A stretch of 64,000 nt of DNA from Neobacillus nitrireducens. GTDB lineage: Bacteria; Bacillota; Bacilli; Bacillales; Cytobacillaceae. The stretch spans positions 496,001 through 560,000 of the forward strand of contig NZ_CP133262.1 of the NCBI RefSeq assembly GCF_030915405.1, given 5' to 3'. Below the pieces are notes generated by a model. That model was given only the letters and a program-made list of their open reading frames with translations, was not told where the DNA came from and made no database searches. Made by a program: the position numbers and the translations under genes. This document shows, one piece after another, positions 54,446 to 60,758 of the stretch (within the stretch, counting starts at the first letter, position 1; the number at the start of each line of letters is the position of its first letter).

Positions 54446-55873
54446 TTGCAGATAACTGAAATCGATATCAAAAAAATGGTTGAACAGGTCCTCAATCAAT
54501 TAGGCCAAAATCAAACAGACGACAGCCATGTCACCTCCCTTCCCGATGTCAGGTTAGGCAATGGGGTGTTTACAACTGTTGATGAAGCAGCCGCTGCAGC
54601 AAGACTAGCTTGGGAAAAGCTTCGAAAACTTCCTATGGCAACCAGACGGCAAATGATCGAGAACATGAGAGCAGTAAGTCGCAAGCATGCAGAAGAGTTA
54701 GCGAAGCTGGCTGTGGAAGAAACAGGTCTTGGAAGAGTAGAAGATAAGATTGCTAAAATCCTTTTGGCAACAAATAAGACACCTGGTGTTGAGGATTTAA
54801 TCAGCACGGCATATTCAGGTGATGATGGCTTGACACTAGTTGAATATGCTCCGATTGGCGTATTTGGTTCCATTACACCTTCAACAAACCCTGCAGCAAC
54901 CGTTATCAACAATTCCATATCATTAATTGCAGCAGGTAATACGGTTATATACAACCCGCATCCAAGTGCGAAACGTGTTTCGATTAAAACGTTACAGAAC
55001 TTAAACCAAGCAATTGTTGAAGCAGGCGGGCCAGAAAATGCGCTCACTTCTGTGGCAGCACCAAATCTTGAAACATCTGCACAAGTCATGAATCATCCAC
55101 AGGTAAATGCACTTGTTGTCACAGGCGGCGGACCTGTTGTCAAAGCTGCGATGGCCGTTGGTAAAAAAGTGATTGCGGCTGGTCCGGGTAACCCGCCAGT
55201 TGTCGTTGATGAGACAGCGATTATCTCAAAGGCAGCATCAGATATTGTCAAGGGCGCAAGCTTTGATAACAACGTTTTATGTACAGCTGAAAAAGAAGTG
55301 TTCGTGGTTGACAAGGTAGCCAATGCCCTTAAAGCAGAAATGGTCAAAAACGGGGCAATGGAGCTGAAAGGCTTCCAGTTTGAAAAGGTGCTTGAGAAAG
55401 TCCTTGTGAAGAAAAATGATAAGTTTTATCCAAACAGAGACTTTATTGGAAAAGACGCTCATGTGATTTTACAAGCTTCAGGTATACAGACAAGTCCTGC
55501 TGTAAAGCTGATTATTGCTGAAACAACAAAAGATCACCCATTGGTGATGACAGAAATGTTAATGCCAATTGTACCAATTGTCAGAGTTCCTGACGTGGAT
55601 AAAGCGATTGAGCTTGCGGTAATTGCTGAAAAAGGAAACCGACACACAGCAATCATGCACTCGCAAAACATTACCAATCTAACGAAGATGGCGCAAGAAA
55701 TTCAAGCAACCATTTTTGTGAAAAATGGACCATCCGTCGCTGGCTTAGGCTTTGAAAGTGAAGGGTTTACTACTCTAACCATCGCCGGACCAACAGGTGA
55801 GGGATTAACCAGTGCGAAAACATTTACGCGTCAGCGCCGCTGCGTTTTAGTAGATGGATTAAGAATCATTTAG
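54446..55873 (+). CDS. CoA-acylating aldehyde dehydrogenase (PduP/EutE family)
   Basis: 475 residues. It oxidises an aldehyde, here probably acetaldehyde, to acyl-CoA with NAD. The nucleophilic Cys is in [12 protein letters not shown] near residue 278; [13 protein letters not shown] and VVTGGGPVV are also in place. The N terminus [15 protein letters not shown] (residues 4-18) is an amphipathic helix followed by a linker, the typical encapsulation peptide. It starts at TTG nine bases after AGGAGG and two bases after the BMC-P stop. The first half of AdhE at 1734 is homologous to it but lacks the encapsulation peptide. Confidence 0.95.
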   Translation: MQITEIDIKKMVEQVLNQLGQNQTDDSHVTSLPDVRLGNGVFTTVDEAAAAARLAWEKLRKLPMATRRQMIENMRAVSRKHAEELAKLAVEETGLGRVEDKIAKILLATNKTPGVEDLISTAYSGDDGLTLVEYAPIGVFGSITPSTNPAATVINNSISLIAAGNTVIYNPHPSAKRVSIKTLQNLNQAIVEAGGPENALTSVAAPNLETSAQVMNHPQVNALVVTGGGPVVKAAMAVGKKVIAAGPGNPPVVVDETAIISKAASDIVKGASFDNNVLCTAEKEVFVVDKVANALKAEMVKNGAMELKGFQFEKVLEKVLVKKNDKFYPNRDFIGKDAHVILQASGIQTSPAVKLIIAETTKDHPLVMTEMLMPIVPIVRVPDVDKAIELAVIAEKGNRHTAIMHSQNITNLTKMAQEIQATIFVKNGPSVAGLGFESEGFTTLTIAGPTGEGLTSAKTFTRQRRCVLVDGLRII

Positions 55874-55886
55874 TGAGGTGTGTACA

Positions 55887-55973
55887 TTGGCTAAGACAAA
55901 AGAAGAAAAAATAGTCACTTCAAAAGATGAACAAGTAAAACAAAAATTAGAGGTTACTAGAGGAGGAAATAAA
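55887..55973 (+). other. In-frame 29-residue N-terminal extension of BMC-H copy 1 with its own ribosome binding site
   Basis: TTG 55887, seven bases after GAGGTG, opens a frame ([20 protein letters not shown], then EVTRGGNK) that runs without a stop into the shell protein whose own ATG (55974) follows AGGAGG by seven bases. The extension is Lys/Glu-rich and of low complexity. If both starts are used, one gene gives a 121- and a 92-residue protein, as in PduB/PduB'. Confidence 0.6.
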
Positions 55974-56252
55974 ATGGGTCAAGAGGCTTTAGGAATGATT
56001 GAAACAAAAGGTTTAGTAGGTGCAATTGAAGCAGCTGATGCGATGGTGAAAGCTGCAAACGTTTCTTTAGTAGGCAGAGAATTAGTGGGAGCAGGCATTG
56101 TGACAGTTATGGTCCGTGGTGATGTTGGTGCCGTAAAAGCTGCAACTGAAGCTGGGGCTGAAGCAGCACAACGCGTTGGTACGCTTTTATCTGTACATGT
56201 TATTCCGCGTCCAAACGGCGATGTAGAAGGTATTTTACCGAAAGCAGAATAA
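55974..56252 (+). CDS. BMC-H hexameric shell protein, copy 1 (possible long form from 55887)
   Basis: 92 residues with the standard BMC-H sequence: [35 protein letters not shown] and VHVIPRP. Hexamers tile the facets of the shell. ATG 55974 is seven bases after AGGAGG. A longer in-frame form starting at TTG 55887 also has a good site, so two isoforms may be made. It is close to the second BMC-H at 58021 (about three quarters identical by eye). Confidence 0.95.
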   Translation: MGQEALGMIETKGLVGAIEAADAMVKAANVSLVGRELVGAGIVTVMVRGDVGAVKAATEAGAEAAQRVGTLLSVHVIPRPNGDVEGILPKAE

Positions 56253-56263
56253 GGTGAATGTAA

Positions 56264-57103
56264 ATGGAACAATCCATTGAAAGCTATATTAAAAATCTAG
56301 TAAGAGATGTCATTGGTCAGTCTCTAGGTGAACTTCAGCTTCAGAGTGATCGGCAAACCTATGTGATTGCCAACTGGAAAATGAATAAAAACCTTAATGA
56401 GACCGCTGAATTTTTCCAAAAAATTAACAGCAGCCAGGACGTGTCGGTCGTTATTTGCCCGCCAGCCCAGCTGTTATACCCTGCCCATTTATTGATCAAA
56501 CAATCCGGTAAGGCGATTGGATTGGGTGGGCAAAATGTTCACTGGGCGGACAAAGGGGCCTACACGGGAGAGTCATCAGGATGGATGTTGAGGGATGTTG
56601 GCTGTGAGTATGTCATTATAGGCCATTCTGAACGAAGGCAATACTCATATGAAGATGATGAGTTAGTAAACAAAAAGGTTCTGCATGCGATTAAATCTGA
56701 GCTTACGCCGATCATCTGTATTGGCGAAACCTTAGGACAAAAGAACGCATTACAAACGGAACAGGTTTTAGAAAAGCAACTTTGTGGTGCTTTAAAGGAC
56801 ATCGATTCTAGTCATTTTATTCTTGCCTACGAACCGGTTTGGGCGATTGGCACAGGGCAATCGGCAACTGCTGAATTAGCCCAGCAAACCCATGCTTACA
56901 TCCGGTCCATCTTAAAGAAAATAATCGGTGAAAAAGCTGAGGGCATTTCGATTTTATATGGCGGCTCAGCAAACGAACACAATGCAGCTGATTTCAACGC
57001 TATGCCTGATATCGATGGTGTCCTCGTTGGCGGAGCTAGTTTGAATGCCCAGTCTTTTGATGGAATTATTAATGTATTTGCCAAAGGAGAACAAAATTCA
57101 TGA
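56264..57103 (+). CDS. Triosephosphate isomerase with N-terminal encapsulation-type extension
   Basis: 279 residues, about 30 longer than usual. Catalytic residues are intact: Lys39 in ANWKMN, His121 in IGHSERRQ, Glu190 in AYEPVWAIGTG and the phosphate-binding GGSAN. Residues 1-23 (SIESYIKNLVRDVIGQSLGE) form an amphipathic helix followed by a linker, like those on PduL, aldehyde dehydrogenase and DeoC here. It should convert glyceraldehyde 3-phosphate made by DeoC into dihydroxyacetone phosphate, perhaps inside the shell. It is a paralogue of the glycolytic enzyme. ATG lies six bases after AAGGTGA. Confidence 0.93.
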   Translation: MEQSIESYIKNLVRDVIGQSLGELQLQSDRQTYVIANWKMNKNLNETAEFFQKINSSQDVSVVICPPAQLLYPAHLLIKQSGKAIGLGGQNVHWADKGAYTGESSGWMLRDVGCEYVIIGHSERRQYSYEDDELVNKKVLHAIKSELTPIICIGETLGQKNALQTEQVLEKQLCGALKDIDSSHFILAYEPVWAIGTGQSATAELAQQTHAYIRSILKKIIGEKAEGISILYGGSANEHNAADFNAMPDIDGVLVGGASLNAQSFDGIINVFAKGEQNS

Positions 57104-57558
57104 AAAAAGTTGCGATTGGTTGCGACCATGGTGGATACGGACTTAAAGAAACGTTAAAAGCCTATTTAACTGAATTAGGCTATGAATATTTAGATTTCGG
57201 CTGTAAAGCTAATGAATCAGTAGACTATCCGGATATCGCCTTTTTTGTGGGCGAAACGGTAGCCACAAATGATGACTATGTCGGGATTATGATGGATGGT
57301 GTCGGTATTGGCAGTGGGATGGTATTAAACAAGATACCCGGTGTCCGCGCTGCCGTTTGCTGGGATTTATCTTCAGTTATTAACAGTAAAGAGCATAATA
57401 ACGCGAACGTTTTATCGATTGGCGGTCAATTTATTGGAGAAGGCCTTGCCAAGCAATTAGTGAAAGCATGGTTGGAAACAGAGTTTGCCGGCGGCCGTCA
57501 TGATCGTAGAGTCACAAAAATTATGGAAATCGAAAGTCGGTTCATGGGTCGGAATTAG
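57100..57558 (+). CDS. rpiB: RpiB/LacAB-family sugar-phosphate isomerase, variant active site
   Basis: 152 residues. The fold motifs GCDHGGYGLKE, NKIPGVRAAVC, KEHNNANVLSIGGQ and AGGRHDRRV are clear. The position of the catalytic Cys66 of E. coli RpiB is Asp66 here (IMMDGVGIGSG), and the following Thr is Val. His of the SKEHNN segment is kept. It may use Asp as the base or act on another sugar phosphate. It overlaps the triosephosphate isomerase gene by four bases and is followed by the repeat array. No encapsulation peptide is seen. Confidence 0.88.
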   Translation: MKKVAIGCDHGGYGLKETLKAYLTELGYEYLDFGCKANESVDYPDIAFFVGETVATNDDYVGIMMDGVGIGSGMVLNKIPGVRAAVCWDLSSVINSKEHNNANVLSIGGQFIGEGLAKQLVKAWLETEFAGGRHDRRVTKIMEIESRFMGRN

Positions 57559-57574
57559 CACTATATCAGAGATT

Positions 57575-57666
57575 CGCTGATAAAACCTTCAGTATCGCTG
57601 ATAAAAGTGATTTATCGCTGATAAAAATAAATTAACGCTGATAAATGGTTTAGTTTCGCTGATAAA
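57575..57666 (+). repeat. Array of five CGCTGATAAA repeats, 20-21 bp period
   Basis: Identical 10-mers start at 57575, 57596, 57616, 57636 and 57657; spacers of 10-11 bases vary in sequence but are AT-rich. They fill most of the 174-bp gap between rpiB and the second BMC-P gene. The period is two turns of B-DNA, so all copies would face one side of the helix. It is not CRISPR (units too short). Confidence 0.9.
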
Positions 57667-57732
57667 TAGTATTTTATAGAAAAATAGGAGAGTTAAACTC
57701 AGAGATTTATAGAAAAGAAAGCAGGTTTGAAA

Positions 57733-58020
57733 ATGTTTGTAGCCAAAGTGATTGGAAATATGGTTTGTACGCATAAAGATGACAATTTAAAAGGTTTAAA
57801 GCTGCTGATTGTCCAACCAGTAGATGTGCAATTGAATGACAAAGGCAAACCACTTGTGGCTATTGATACGATTGGACAATCAGGAGCAGGAGACCTCGTG
57901 TACTTAGCAAAAAGCAGAGAATCCTCCTTACCGCTTAATAAAGATTTAGTAGCTTCAGATGCTGGAATCTTAGGAATAATAGACTACTATAATGTGACCA
58001 AACGAATGGAGGAATTATAA
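57733..58020 (+). CDS. BMC-P vertex protein (EutN/CcmL family), copy 2
   Basis: 95 residues: VAKVIGNMVCTHKDDNLKGLKLLIVQPVDV, VAIDTIGQSGAGDLVYLAKS and DAGILGIIDYYNV (seen in parts) mark a EutN/CcmL pentamer. ATG 57733 is seven bases after CAGG; the TTG at 57727 is too near that site. This site is weaker than those of neighbouring shell genes, which would suit a low-copy vertex protein. The stop abuts the next start. Confidence 0.93.
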   Translation: MFVAKVIGNMVCTHKDDNLKGLKLLIVQPVDVQLNDKGKPLVAIDTIGQSGAGDLVYLAKSRESSLPLNKDLVASDAGILGIIDYYNVTKRMEEL

Positions 58021-58296
58021 ATGAGCAACGCATTAGGAATGATCGAAACTAAAGGTTTAGTTGGAGCAATTGAAGCAGCTGACGCAATGACAAAAGCAGC
58101 CAACGTTACCTTGCTTGGTAAAGTGAATGTTGGCGGCGGGTTAGTATGTGTAATGGTGCGAGGTGATGTAGGTGCGGTAAAGGCAGCCACTGAAGCAGGT
58201 GCGGATGCAGCGCAGCGTGTTGGCGAATTCTTATCTGTTCACGTTATTCCAAGACCCCACTCTGATATCGAGAAAATTCTTCCTGTTGCAAAATAA
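58021..58296 (+). CDS. BMC-H hexameric shell protein, copy 2
   Basis: 91 residues, [18 protein letters not shown] at the start and [10 protein letters not shown] near the end. It is closely related to copy 1 but has no upstream start. ATG follows TGGAGGAAT by a few bases at the end of the BMC-P gene. Its stop overlaps the next start by one base. Confidence 0.95.
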   Translation: MSNALGMIETKGLVGAIEAADAMTKAANVTLLGKVNVGGGLVCVMVRGDVGAVKAATEAGADAAQRVGEFLSVHVIPRPHSDIEKILPVAK

Positions 58297-58559
58297 TGAA
58301 ACTAGCAAAAGTGGTTGGAAATGTCGTAGCAACGATAAAAACACCAAGTCATCAAAATAAAAAGCTGATGGTTGTCATCCCTGTTGACGCATCTGGTAAG
58401 GAATGCGGCGATGCAATGATTGCCTTTGACCGGTTTTCAGCAGGAGCTGGCGATTATGTTCTCATACTAGAAGAAGGTGGATCGGCAAGAGACATTTTAG
58501 AAGACCCAAAAGGATCTTTCGATGCAGTCATTGCCGGAATCGTTGATCGATTATATTAA
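58296..58559 (+). CDS. BMC-P vertex protein (EutN/CcmL family), copy 3
   Basis: 87 residues. VVGNVVATIKTPSHQNKKLMVVIPVD, GAGDYVLILEEGGSAR and DAVIAGIVDRLY (in parts) identify the EutN/CcmL fold. Shortest and most divergent of the three BMC-P proteins. No convincing ribosome binding site is seen directly upstream, so it depends on coupling with the BMC-H gene. Confidence 0.93.
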   Translation: MKLAKVVGNVVATIKTPSHQNKKLMVVIPVDASGKECGDAMIAFDRFSAGAGDYVLILEEGGSARDILEDPKGSFDAVIAGIVDRLY

Positions 58560-58574
58560 TGTGAGGTGAGCACG

Positions 58575-59381
58575 ATGCAAATGGAAGCATTGGTAGAACA
58601 AATTACAAATCAAATTATGCAGCAACTAACGAATAAAGAAACGCTGAAAGAAGTGAAACCTGTTACTTCTGGAAACGTGACTTACAAAGAAGGATCATCA
58701 TCCAATATTATTACGGGACCATCTGTCGCTCGGATGATTGACCATACATTATTAAAGCCTGAAGCATCTAAAGACCAAATTGTTAAGATTTGTGAAGAAG
58801 CAAGAGAACATAAATTTGCAACGGTCTGTGTGAATCCCTATTGGGTGGCAACAGCAGCCAAAGAATTAAAAGGTTCTGGAGTAGGGATTACCACGGTTGT
58901 TGGATTTCCGCTAGGTGCAACGAGCACATTTGTAAAAAGTGCCGAAACTCGTGACGCAATTGCAAATGGTGCCACGGAAATTGACATGGTCATGAACATT
59001 GGTGCCCTGAAATCCGGTGACTTTGAGACCGTGAAAAAAGATATTGAAGGTGTTGTTTTAGCAACGAATGGTCATGCACCTGTTAAAGTTATTATTGAAA
59101 CTGGCCTTCTTGAGATCGAAGAAAAGAAAAAGGCTTGTATTCTAGCAAAAATGGCCGGTGCGGCTTTTGTGAAAACATCAACTGGGTTCGGACCTGGCTG
59201 TGCTACAGCTGAAGACATTAAACTTATGCGTGAAGCAGTTGGCCCGGATATGGGTGTGAAAGCTTCTGCTTGTGTCAGAGATTTAGATACAGCTAGAAAA
59301 CTAATCCAGGCCGGTGCGACAAGAATTGGTGCAAGTTCTAGTATTGCAATCATTACGGGCGGCCAAGGTACAGGTTATTAA
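58575..59381 (+). CDS. deoC: Deoxyribose-phosphate aldolase with encapsulation peptide
   Basis: 268 residues, about 45 longer than typical DeoC. It cleaves 2-deoxyribose 5-phosphate to acetaldehyde and glyceraldehyde 3-phosphate. The Schiff-base Lys is in [10 protein letters not shown] (near residue 201), and [19 protein letters not shown] and VKASACVRD are in place. The first 18 residues ([18 protein letters not shown]) form an amphipathic helix followed by a Ser/Thr/Lys linker, the targeting-peptide layout. ATG 58575 is six bases after GAGGTG; GTG 58566 overlaps that site. Last gene of the operon. Confidence 0.95.
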   Translation: MQMEALVEQITNQIMQQLTNKETLKEVKPVTSGNVTYKEGSSSNIITGPSVARMIDHTLLKPEASKDQIVKICEEAREHKFATVCVNPYWVATAAKELKGSGVGITTVVGFPLGATSTFVKSAETRDAIANGATEIDMVMNIGALKSGDFETVKKDIEGVVLATNGHAPVKVIIETGLLEIEEKKKACILAKMAGAAFVKTSTGFGPGCATAEDIKLMREAVGPDMGVKASACVRDLDTARKLIQAGATRIGASSSIAIITGGQGTGY

Positions 59382-59526
59382 TAGGATATTTATTAATTTC
59401 AAAAGGGGAAATTTAGGTATTTCATGTGGCAATTATTGCAAAGTGGAATATTCAGATTTCCTTTCTCCTCTACTAGTAAAAGCATTGTATAAATTTAAAT
59501 AGTTTAATATAATTGTATTATTAAAA

Positions 59527-59540
59527 TGAAATCGCTTACA
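59527..59540 (+). promoter_or_regulatory. cre-like site upstream of the HTH gene
   Basis: TGAAATCGCTTACA has one mismatch to the cre consensus and ends 17 bp before the start codon. Confidence 0.45.
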
Positions 59541-59557
59541 TAATAAGGGGTGCTAAA

Positions 59558-59758
59558 ATGAACAATATTGGACATCAACTAAAGAAAATGCGATTAAACC
59601 GTGAAATTGAAATTGAAAAACTAGCTTTGCTTTCAGGATTAAATGCTGGAACGATTGTAGCCATTGAAGAAGGCGAGTTGGATGTACAAGTTTCCACTTT
59701 AGCAAAGATTTCTGATGTTTTGAATTGCTCCTTCTCCATTGGAGACGTCTCAATCTAA
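59558..59758 (+). CDS. Small XRE-family helix-turn-helix protein
   Basis: 66 residues: a single Cro/cI-type HTH (IGHQLKKMRLNREIEIEKLALLSGLNAGTIVAIEEGELD, in parts) and nothing else. It is probably a DNA-binding regulator; the target is unknown. The ATG follows AAGGGGTGC. It lies just after the BMC operon and may modulate it, or may be independent since a cre-like site precedes it. A terminator follows. Confidence 0.85.
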   Translation: MNNIGHQLKKMRLNREIEIEKLALLSGLNAGTIVAIEEGELDVQVSTLAKISDVLNCSFSIGDVSI

Positions 59759-59770
59759 ATTATATTAACT

Positions 59771-59798
59771 AAAAAATCGCCGTTAGGCGATTTTTTTT
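59771..59798. terminator. Bidirectional terminator
   Basis: AAAAAATCGCC, four-base loop, GGCGATTTTTTTT, between convergent genes. Confidence 0.9.
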
Positions 59799-59800
59799 AG

Positions 59801-60661
59801 TCATCGTTGTTTTCTTCTTCTAGGTCTAAAACGGAAATTGCCACTACTTTCATTGTCACTTAAGTTATTAACCACTGGAGCAGCATCAACATAATTATTT
59901 TTCACTTTTTTAGGCGGGACTACCGCCGCTTTAACTATATTAACCTCATCAACCTGATTAACCACATCTGCAACTACTACTTCATTCCCCAGTTCTGGCT
60001 GTTTGTCTTCCGCCTTTTCAATTTCATATAGAATAACTTCAATTTCATTAGTAAGAGTTGCAACATCCGTACTAAAAGGTCTAACTTCATTATTTAAAGT
60101 TACAGCATCAGTACTAAAATATCTATCTTCTGTACTTAGAGTTTCAACTTCAGACACAGCCTCTTTTATTTCATCCATTTCCCCGAAAACCTCATGAACT
60201 CCTTCAACTTCAGTAACATTATTCTCATCTTCATAACTTAATTCCGATTCAGAATCATCTACTTCAGCAATTTCTTCCTCTTCGAGTAAGAGTTCTTGTT
60301 TTACTTTTTTTATTTTTCCTAGTGCAATTGTTCGCTTAACTGCAATTCCAATGATTTCATCAATTAGAGCAGTGAATTGATCAAATTCTACATTATTTTC
60401 GCCGCTTTTTTGAATGATATTTAGAAAATCTTGATGAAATAGGTTAAATTCTTGTTCGAACTGGTCACGATCCATTTCTCGGAATGATATCCCTTTAATC
60501 CGAATAAATCCATAAATTAGTTTACTTAATAATTTGGAAACGGCTTCTAATTCCTCCTGTTTCACCTCCGAATCATTTGTTAAATAATAATGGACATCCC
60601 GGAGTGTTTGATAATAACTCTTAAAATTCCGGCTTATTTCTAGGAAATCTAAATTACCCAT
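59801..60661 (-). CDS. Acidic protein with internal repeat and basic tail, unknown function
   Basis: 286 residues. A helical N-terminal region (1-120) is followed by a Glu/Asp-rich region of about 110 residues that holds the near-repeats YFSTDAVTLNNEV and PFSTDVATLTNEI. The end RFRPRRRKQR is strongly basic. No signal or membrane helix. I do not recognise the family; the layout suggests a scaffold or nucleic-acid-contacting protein. The start ATG has GGAGGGA upstream on the minus strand. It is divergent from the helicase gene. Confidence 0.72.
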   Translation of the reverse strand: MGNLDFLEISRNFKSYYQTLRDVHYYLTNDSEVKQEELEAVSKLLSKLIYGFIRIKGISFREMDRDQFEQEFNLFHQDFLNIIQKSGENNVEFDQFTALIDEIIGIAVKRTIALGKIKKVKQELLLEEEEIAEVDDSESELSYEDENNVTEVEGVHEVFGEMDEIKEAVSEVETLSTEDRYFSTDAVTLNNEVRPFSTDVATLTNEIEVILYEIEKAEDKQPELGNEVVVADVVNQVDEVNIVKAAVVPPKKVKNNYVDAAPVVNNLSDNESSGNFRFRPRRRKQR

Positions 60662-60758
60662 TAGAAATATCCCTCCGTATCTATTTAATGTATAATATTT
60701 TGAATCAGCGTAAATTTCCTTTTTTATTAAGGATATGCATATAGAAGGGATTATTCTA

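Noticed and set aside
54511..55089. 192-residue minus-strand open frame
   Set aside because: Lies antisense to the aldehyde dehydrogenase gene, which has intact catalytic motifs; no ribosome binding site and Ser/Ala-rich shadow composition.
57575..57666. CRISPR array or DnaA-box cluster
   Set aside because: Repeat units are only 10 bp with 10-11 bp spacers, and TTATCAGCG (the complement) has three mismatches to the DnaA box TTATCCACA.
59314..59502. 62-residue plus-strand open frame over the end of deoC
   Set aside because: Out of frame with deoC, no ribosome binding site, and most of it lies in an AT-rich spacer.
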